DNA of 64,000 nucleotides. It comes from Micractinium sp. NFX-FRZ (taxonomy: Eukaryota; Chlorophyta; Trebouxiophyceae; Chlorellales; Chlorellaceae). The stretch is from assembly GCA_029339195.1 (NCBI GenBank), contig JAPTJF010000076.1, forward strand, positions 111,200 to 175,199, in the 5' to 3' direction. Position 1 is the first letter of the stretch. Each line of letters starts with the position of its first letter. Below are positions 57,387 through 64,000 of this stretch, in pieces. The translations under genes were made by a program, and so were the position numbers. Under the pieces are notes generated by a model. That model searched no databases, was not told where the DNA came from, and was given only the letters and a program-made list of their open reading frames with translations.

Positions 57387-60169
57387 ATGAGCACCGCCGC
57401 ACACAGGCTGGCACTGCTGCGTCGCGCGGCAGCGCAGGCGGCGCCCCGTCTGCTGCCCTGGGCGCAGCAGTGCAGCCGGGGATGGTCCAGCTCAGCTAGC
57501 TCTGCCGCGCCCTGGGTGCTGGTGCAACGAGAGAGCGGCGCCAGCACGACGGCCACTGGCGGCGGCGCCGAAGGCGGCGTGCACCTTGAACGACGCTACG
57601 ACAGCGGTAGCATTGGGGGAAGTGCCGAGCAAGCAGCAGCACCGCGCTTTTCGCTCAGCCGGCTGCGCCAAGAGGGGCTGTCGCAGCTTCAGGCCACGTT
57701 CCTGCCTAGGTGGGTGGGCGGGGTGGGCAGGCGGCCCGGGCTGGGGAGGTGGCCAGGCAGATGCCACTCATACCTGCTGCTTTGGTCGCCCTTTTGCAGC
57801 TGGCAACCCCACCAGCTAACCGCGGCTCTAATCCCTCTTGCGTAGTGGCTACCCCCAGACCGTAGCGGCTGGCTACCTGCGCAACACGCTCTGGCAGGCG
57901 GCGCACCACTGCGCCGGCTCCGCCAACGGAGGTCAGCACGGGCAGCGTGTGGGGAGGGCAAGGCGGTGGGCAGACATCAATGACACCGCGCGCTCCCTGG
58001 CCAAACTTGGGCCCGTGTCTGTGCAGTGTCTGCCAGGCCACTCGGCTGTCCTGCCTGCAAGCCCAGCACCCAAACACACCTTCAAGTGCTGCCATTCTGC
58101 CCGCCCCTTGTCCACACCCTCGCCCCGCCCCCTCTGCCCCTCCCTGCAGTCCTGGCCTCCACCTTCCTGCTCTACTCTGTGGGCCTGGGAGCAGGGGCGG
58201 TGCCCACCGCGGGCGCTCTCAACTGGGTGCTGAAGGACGGGCTGGGCCAGCTGGGCACGCTGCTGTTTGGCAAGACCATCGCCCACCGCTTCGACGTCTC
58301 CTCACGAGCCTGGTACCTGCTGGCCTCAGCCAAGCTCAACCTGGCAATGGGGTGGGTGGGAGCGTGCAGGGATGGAGGTGATGGGGTGGTGAGCAGAGCA
58401 GCAGAGGGCAGAGATGAGTGGCAGCAGGTGGCCGCGCGGCAAAAGCGCAGGCGGGGGGGCACAGCGCGGGCCAGGTGGCCGGGACCCTTTCACGGTGTGA
58501 ATCGGCGCAGCCCACCTGGCTGGGCAGAGTAGCACAGGACTTGTCCTTCCGCACCGGCCCTCCCGATCCTTCCCCGCAAGCTCCTATCTTAACTCGGATC
58601 ACCAATATGCGTCCCTTGTGGCCTGGAGATCTGTACCTCCCTGCTGTGCTGCCCCTGTACTGTCTCCCCCTCTGACAGACCATTCCCCGGCATGAATTCC
58701 CTCCCTTCCTTGCAGTCTGGAGATCTGCACGTTCCTGCTGCCCCAGTACTTTCTACCCATTGGTGCTCTGGCCAACGCCATCAAGGGGCTCTCTTGGATG
58801 GCGGGGGGCAGCACCAAGTCGGTCTTCAAGGTAAGTGCAGGAAGGGGTGGCTTGTCAGCTAGGTCTTGAAGGTGGAGTGCCAGGGCAGCAGGGCGTGGAG
58901 AGCCTGTGAGGCCTGCACGGGCAGCAAGGCGTAGAGAGCCTGTGCGACCGGGGGAGGCACCAAGACGGTGTTCAAGGTGGGGAGGCAAACACATTCATTG
59001 GGCGGCACAGTAGGGCTTGGGGAGCCGGGCCCGGGTAGCTTGGGTGGCAGGGGCTTTCCCAGGCGGCGCCCAAGCTGGGCGGGACTCAGGCTTGCCTGAG
59101 GGGCACAGGCCAGCTCCAAGTCGGCCCTCAAAGGCTGCTGGTGCACGATCTGGGTCGGCAGTGGGTTGAGGTGAGAACAGGGAAAGCGGGCAGGTGAAGA
59201 GGTGCACGGCAGCATACAACCGTGCCACCCCCGGCCCCCGCCCACCATTCAACCCTGTTTTTGCAGTTCTAAGTTGCGGTGGCTGACAATAGCTCTGTGC
59301 ATTTGTCAGGGCCAAGGCCACCTGCTCCCACCCCACTTGCTCACCCTTGTATGCGTCATTCCACCCTGCAGGTCTCCTTTGCCGCCGACAACAACTTTGG
59401 TGACATCAGCGCCAAGGCCACCAGCCAGACCATATTTTCATCTGTGCTGGGCACATCTGCAGGTGGGCAGAAGTCGAGGGCAGGGGCGGCTTCAAGGGTG
59501 CGACAGGGGTGCCGGGCACATTGAAGTGGGAGGGGGAGAGAGAATGCCGGCGCGGCAGGAAGGGTGGTGGGCTTGCCGCCGGGCAGGGGCTTGGGAGTGT
59601 GGTGGGCACAAGAGCAGGAGAGCTGGGGCAATGTGGCTTGGCGGTTGGCGGCCAGACAGTGCGCCGCCTCTCCGCCCCCCGCAACAATTGATCTCCCTGC
59701 CTGTGCCCACTGCCAACACATCCCGCCCCTGCAGGCGTGCTGCTGGCCTCCCAGATAGAGCAGTCTGTGGGGCTGGCGCTGGTATGCTACGCCAGCCTGT
59801 CGGCGCTGCACATGTGGACGGGGTACCAAGCGGTGAGGCTGGGCTGCTGCATGCGCTGCCGCTCAAACGGCCATCGCTGCTGCTGCTGCTGCTGCTGCTG
59901 CTTGCTTCAGGCCAACTGAGGCTGCATACTGGCTGCCGGCTATGCAGCCCACCACCTTCTGCGGACTTGCCTGCCAGCCCAGACTGCCTGCCAGCTGCAC
60001 CTCTACGCCCCAGGGCCACCCAGCCCGCCACGTGCTGCTCCCCCTGCTGCCCACCTGTGCAGGTGCGCTGCGTGCCGCTGGCCACGCTCAACCCCTCCCG
60101 ACTAGAGTTGCTGGTGCAGACATACCTGGAGCAGTCACAGCAGAGGCAGGGGCAGGGGCAAGGGGAAAC

Positions 60170-60208
<39 letters not shown>

Positions 60209-60944
60209 CCCAGTGGGCCACAGGCGCTGGGTCCCGGGCCATGCAGCATCAGCGGGGGCCTGGCCTGAAGAAGAGGGCCACGCGGCGGGCCGCAGCGGTG
60301 CTGGAGAGGCAGCGCAGCAGCAGCAGCAGCAGCAGCAGGCAGAAGCAGCGTCGGCGGCGGTGGTGCAGCTGCCCACCCCTGCTGAGCTGGCAGCAGATGA
60401 CCCTGTGTTCCACAAGCCCTGGGTGTGTGTGGGCACCCCGCTGCAGAAGCTGGTGCAGCACCTGGGGGGGCAGCTGGGGGAGCTGCTGCAGCAGCAAGTA
60501 GGGCAGCAGCACATCCAGCAGTGGCAGCAGCAGGCAGGGCAGCAGGCAGCGCAGGGGCAGCAGTTGAGTGAGGGGGTGCAGGTAGGACAAGGGGCGCTGC
60601 CGCCACAGCAGCAGCTGCACATGCTTGTGCCAGCGGGCAGCAGCATGCACCTGCTGCTGCACGAGCAGGCTGCCGCCTCAGACTGCATCCTCGGCTTCCT
60701 GCACGCCTTTGTGCTACAGCACGGCACCAGCGGCAGCATGACGCCCGGCCTCAGCTGCGGCAGCTTCAACCGCCCGCCTTCGCGCCCTGGCGCCACCGCT
60801 GTCACTAGCACTCCGGAGCAGCTGCGTGCCAGCCTGGCAGAGGCGCGCCGCCTGCTGCCAGGGCTGCTGGCGTCGCTTGAGGCGGCGGGGTGGGACGATG
60901 AGAAGGTTGTGCTTGAAGCCAAGCGGCGCCGTGTGGTGTGGTGA
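57387..60944 (+). CDS. Root UVB sensitive (RUS, DUF647) family protein
   Basis: Seven exons in phase: 57387-57709, 57846-57931, 58150-58351, 58716-58830, 59372-59462, 59735-59832, 60063-60944; 598 residues. An Arg/Ala/Ser-rich leader of about 60 residues suggests an organelle. The DUF647 core follows: FLPSGYPQTVAAGYLRNTLW, LGAGAVPTAGALNWVLKDGL, GTLLFGKTIAHRFDVSSRAW, FLLPQYFLPIGALANAIKGL, SFAADNNFGDISAKATSQTI, then ALHMWTGYQAVRCVPLATLN. The large last exon contains two Gln-rich CAG tracts and a C-terminal domain (KPWVCVGTPLQKLV, SDCILGFLHAFVLQHG, GWDDEKVVLEAKRR). RUS proteins act with one another in plastids and elsewhere; RUS1/RUS2 in plants affect light responses and vitamin B6-dependent processes. 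Which RUS clade this is cannot be told. Confidence 0.92.
58621..58665 (+). repeat. Copy of RUS exon 4 start
   Basis: CTGGAGATCTGTACCTCCCT then GCTG..GCCCC.GTACT matches the exon at 58717-58750, 92 bases upstream. Confidence 0.85.
58860..58983 (+). repeat. Copies of RUS exon 4 end with donors
   Basis: GGCACCAAGACGGTGTTCAA followed by GGTGGG at 58957-58982 repeats the exon end at 58809-58835. A shorter GTCTTGAAGGTG copy lies near 58862. Confidence 0.75.
60172..60207 (+). repeat. (CAG)n tract in coding exon
   Basis: Encodes about eleven glutamines in the RUS protein. A second run encoding about seven lies near 60314-60338. Confidence 0.95.
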
Positions 60945-61721
60945 GCGGCACAGGGCGCCCTGCAGTGGTTAATACGTGGCGTTGTGGCTTCGCCGCCATG
61001 TCATGAGCGTTTGCCGCCATGTCATGAGCGTTTGAACATGTGTACAACGGCCCTCTTTACGCTGCTGGCCCCAGCCAATGTTCTGTACCAAAGCTGTGTG
61101 TACGTGTTGCTTCCCCATTGCTTCTCCTGCATTTGTTTTGCATTGGTCCCTTTTGCTCTGCCCCCGTTTCGCTGCACAACTCTCTCTTGACTGACACGCT
61201 GTCGTTGACACAGTGCAGCACCCATGTGATCACTTTTGTTCAGTGACGTGGTGTTGGGGCACCCTGCAGCAGCCCAGGCGCTCCACTGGCTGGCATGCAC
61301 TTGTGCCGTCCGTTCTTGAAGGGCAAAGAGGCAGCTGCGTATTTACAATGTGCGAACTTGCAACTCGATATTAGGGGCGGACACACGGGCAGGCACCAGC
61401 TACTGACCCACCAGTGCCTCGGGCTGCTGCTGCAGGTTGCTGCTGGTGAGGCTGCCCAGTGGCCGCCATGGGGTGGCGGGAGGCGGCTGCCATGCATATG
61501 CTCGGCGACTGCATGGCGGGCATCTGCCTGTCCCAGTGCAGCACAGCTTCCGACCACTCGCCCCAGAGGGCTCCCCATTGCCCGTCTTCCCCACAACTGT
61601 GCATCGGCTGTGTGCCCTCCACAGGGCAGCGCAGCAGCGATCCGACAGGCTGAGCTGCCGGCCTCCCGTTAGCCTGCGCTGTCGCCTCCGACCAGGCAGC
61701 TGGCCGCTTGCAGGCCCCTTC
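60945..61721. other. Convergent intergenic region
   Basis: 3' flanks of the RUS gene and the minus-strand membrane protein. A direct repeat of TTGCCGCCATGTCATGAGCG or similar occurs around 60990-61033. A minus-strand TGTAA is at 61343-61347. No gene seen. Confidence 0.5.
61343..61347 (-). terminator. TGTAA polyadenylation motif (minus strand)
   Basis: TTACA on plus, about 375 bases past the stop at 61722. Confidence 0.35.
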
Positions 61722-63509
61722 TCAGGGCTGCGCGGTGGCCTTCTCATCAAACACGCCCAGCAGGATGATGAGAGTGTAGACAGAGATGGTGGAGATGAGG
61801 GAGCCGGAGAACAGGACCTGTGGCGAGGAGGGGTGGCAGCAAGGGTGTGCTGTGGCTTCAGGCGGGCAGTGTGGGCATGCAGGGGAGATGAGCACGTGAT
61901 GGGATCAGGGCAGGCACGGAGAGCTGGGCACATATAGGCAGGCTTTAGAGGGAATAAAAGATGCCGCTGTGTCCTTCTGTGAGGCATGGAGCGGGGGGCA
62001 GTGCGCAGAGCGCGCGAAGCGTGGCCCAGCACACCGCCTGCCGGCCCTCACCCCACTCTGCGTACCAGCAGTTGTGCACGGTTTGCACGCTATGCCAGCA
62101 CAAACCAACGCTGCGCAGCGTATGGAGTGATCAGGGATAAGTGCACACAGCCTCACCTTGGCCCTGGCCTCCTGGCTGCCGCCCTGGGGACCAGTCTCCC
62201 ACAGTCCCAGGAACGTGTCACTGAAGCGGGCAAGAGGGCGGGCGGCCAGGGGATTGGCGGCAAGCAGACGCTGTGAAACTCCAAGGCAGTCTTGCTCTGC
62301 CAGCTGGCCTGTCTGGATAGCTCATGGCTACGATGCATGCAGGTTCGACGCAGCAGGCACGACTATGAAGCACAGCATAAAGGGCACCTGCCTAAGCGCA
62401 AGGACCTGCCACCCCGCGCCACCACTGCTGCGCAAGTTTTTGTGTGCACCACATCCCTGCTGTCCCAGCCCCATTGCCCAGGAGCCCCTCACCAGGTGTA
62501 CTGGAGGAGCACCACCAGGGGGATGAGCAGGCCTATCAGGCCCACGCGCCACTTGTGCACCTTGCCAGCCGCCAGGAAGGCGGGGACGATCAGGAGCATG
62601 AAGAAAGCATACCAGACAGTCCACCAGGCATAGGAGTAGAAGCGCTTGCAGGGAATGGGGGCCTGAGAAGGGGGTGGAGAGGCGGTACGGGGGCAGCGGC
62701 GAGCAGGGTGCAGTGAGCAGGGCGCCAGGCGAGCTTTGGGCGGGGGCAAGGTGGGCGCTCCGTGCAGGGAAGGCGGGCGGGCACCCCCCGGCCGCCGGGC
62801 AGGGCCCGCCTCTGCCAGGAGTTTTTGCATGCATGCCTCTCCCAGGCACTCACCAGGTAGCCCACAGTGCCTGCCACAAGAGTGACGTTGCTAGTGCCGC
62901 AGTCCTGCGCGGTGGGGAGTGCAGGGCAAAGGTTGGGGTGACAGTGGGAGGGTGTGCGGCAGAACCCGACACGCACGCCCTCTGACCCACGCCCATGCCC
63001 TTAGATCCGCACTTACGTCCTGCAGCGCGCCAGCGCCAGCCAGCATAAGAATCCAGCCCACGCAAAAAAGCAGCCAGGCCAGCCAGGCCCAGGCAGCGGA
63101 GGGCGCACGGACCGCCATCTGTGTTGGGAAAAGCGGGCAGCGGGCAGGCGGGCGGGGGCGGGCGGTGGGCGGTGGGCAGGAGGGGTTGGCGGACAGTGCC
63201 CCATCAACTGCTTCAGCTAAACCTCGATCCTTATGTTGGCGGCACAACAGTCGCACAGGCGGCTGCCGCTGCCGGGCCTCACGAGAAAGCTCGGTGTGTC
63301 GGCGATGACTGGGCAGGTCCCGCCTGTGTCAGAGACTCCTTGGACGGGCTGGCAGAGGTTGTTTGATAAGCGTTAATGGCTGTCAGCAGGTGCGGAGACG
63401 GGGCGCCGCTCCTGCCTGCCTGCAGCGCCAAGCTGGCGACGCCGCCTGCGTGCCGTGCGGCCCACAGCGAGAGGCCCCTCACCTGCGGCTCCTCAGCTGC
63501 CTCATGCAT
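61722..63509 (-). CDS. Four-helix membrane protein of unknown function
   Basis: Six minus-strand exons in phase: 63483-63509, 63017-63118, 62854-62904, 62493-62662, 62157-62220, 61722-61817; 169 residues. The tiny first exon (MHEAAEEPQ) splices directly onto an in-frame ATG (MAVRAPSAAW), so a shorter start is possible. Hydrophobic segments: AWLAWLLFCVGWILMLAGAG, YAWWTVWYAFFMLLIVPAFL, WRVGLIGLLIPLVVLL and LISTISVYTLIILLGV. Between the first two lies a loop with DCGTSNVTLVAG (one N-glycosylation-type NVT) and a CKRF. Trp-rich helices and a short polar tail (DEKATAQP). I do not recognise the family. Confidence 0.65.
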
Positions 63510-64000
63510 GCCCTCGCCCTCCTCCGGGAAGCAAAGCGTAAGAACCTGTTCAGCACGCAGGCTGACAAGGTCGTATCAGGGTCTCTGGGGCAGGAGGAGC
63601 CAGCATGTGCATGTGGACATGCACACCGACTGGGTGGCATGGTGCCTGCACATGGGTCATCCATAAGTTCCTAGCAACCAAGGCATGCTCAGCGGGCAGA
63701 TGGGCATGCAAAGCAGCCGAGGGACCCAGACACACTGGGCGGGGGCCTGCCCCACCGCTGCCATGAGAAAAGGCCACAGGGTGTGCCACGAATGCAACGA
63801 GGGGCGAAGGAGAGCCCGCCAAGGTGAGCCGGGCGCCGCCGGGAACCACTACCAAACAAAACGGGCAGCGGTTTAAAGTGGCACTGCCGGTGTAGTACGT
63901 GTCAAGGTAGGCGGTGCAGGTGTCAGCGGTCGGCGCCGGCATCCCAGCACAGGAACGGGTGGCCAGCTGGCACCTTGCTGCGCCATGCAGCCGGCGCGGT
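63510..64000. other. Right edge, upstream flank; possible partial gene
   Basis: Promoter side of the minus-strand membrane protein gene. A minus-strand open frame at 63550-63942 begins with a Cys/Tyr-containing stretch (TCTAYLDTYYTG), but splice sites and family are unclear and the window ends, so no gene is called. Confidence 0.3.

Noticed and set aside
3631..58983. Intronic repeats as transposable introner elements
   Set aside because: The copies match their own neighbouring exon and not one another between introns, and show no shared termini or target-site duplications.
59492..60922. Long minus-strand open frame (476 residues) opposite the RUS gene
   Set aside because: Ser/Cys-rich antisense of the large last RUS exon and its CAG tracts; no domain and no splice support.
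63550..63942. Partial minus-strand gene at the right edge
   Set aside because: One open frame with some Cys and Tyr but no splice sites, start or family that can be defended within the window.

Overview
The window looks like nuclear DNA of a unicellular green alga of the Chlorella/Micractinium type (Trebouxiophyceae). The evidence is very high GC, genes split by many short introns (about 100-500 bp, GT-AG with some GC-AG), TGTAA polyadenylation motifs downstream of many stops, and plant/algal gene content. That content includes ATP-citrate lyase B, the plastid Ycf36-like protein CGLD27, a root-UVB-sensitive protein, an MFP1-like plastid coiled-coil protein and an F-box/LRR protein. No prokaryotic operon, rRNA, tRNA, CRISPR array or transposon was recognised. 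Exon models were built by hand from splice sites, reading phase and family resemblance; there are no transcripts behind them.

Layout. 123-4078 (+) FAD-dependent oxidoreductase with a poorly resolved middle; 4496-4813 (+) doubtful small gene; 4908-7394 (+) F-box/LRR protein; 7990-9639 (-) unknown, possibly plastid-targeted acidic protein; 10367-13405 (-) CGLD27; 14283-21999 (+) ATP-citrate lyase subunit B in 24 exons; 22980-24930 (-) MTFP1-like protein; 25171-27613 (+) helical-repeat protein; 27946-28880 (-) small unknown; 29216-30632 (+) and 31616-32653 (-) small secreted cysteine-containing proteins, with a partial relative at 31155-31285; 33644-37551 (-) multi-zinc-finger (RanBP2-like + CCCH, twice) MYND protein; 38572-45903 (-) class I histone deacetylase fused in frame to two GATA-type zinc fingers; 46497-55005 (+) MFP1-like coiled-coil protein; 55784-57180 (-) four-helix membrane protein; 57387-60944 (+) RUS (DUF647) protein; 61722-63509 (-) second four-helix membrane protein.

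The genes do not form a pathway. Several encode proteins expected in or at the plastid or mitochondrion (CGLD27, MFP1-like, RUS, MTFP1-like). ACLB supplies cytosolic acetyl-CoA, which is also the donor for the histone acetylation that the neighbouring deacetylase would reverse; that link is only suggestive. Three gene pairs are divergent with very short shared upstream regions.

Two observations stand out. First, introns throughout the window carry tandem, partly decayed copies of the edge of the adjacent exon together with its splice site. They lie either just upstream of an acceptor or just downstream of a donor, and at least eight genes show them. This suggests repeated local duplication across exon-intron junctions. 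Second, the HDAC-GATA fusion keeps reading phase across all 21 exons and joins in one polypeptide a catalytic activity and a DNA-binding module that elsewhere sit in separate subunits of one complex.
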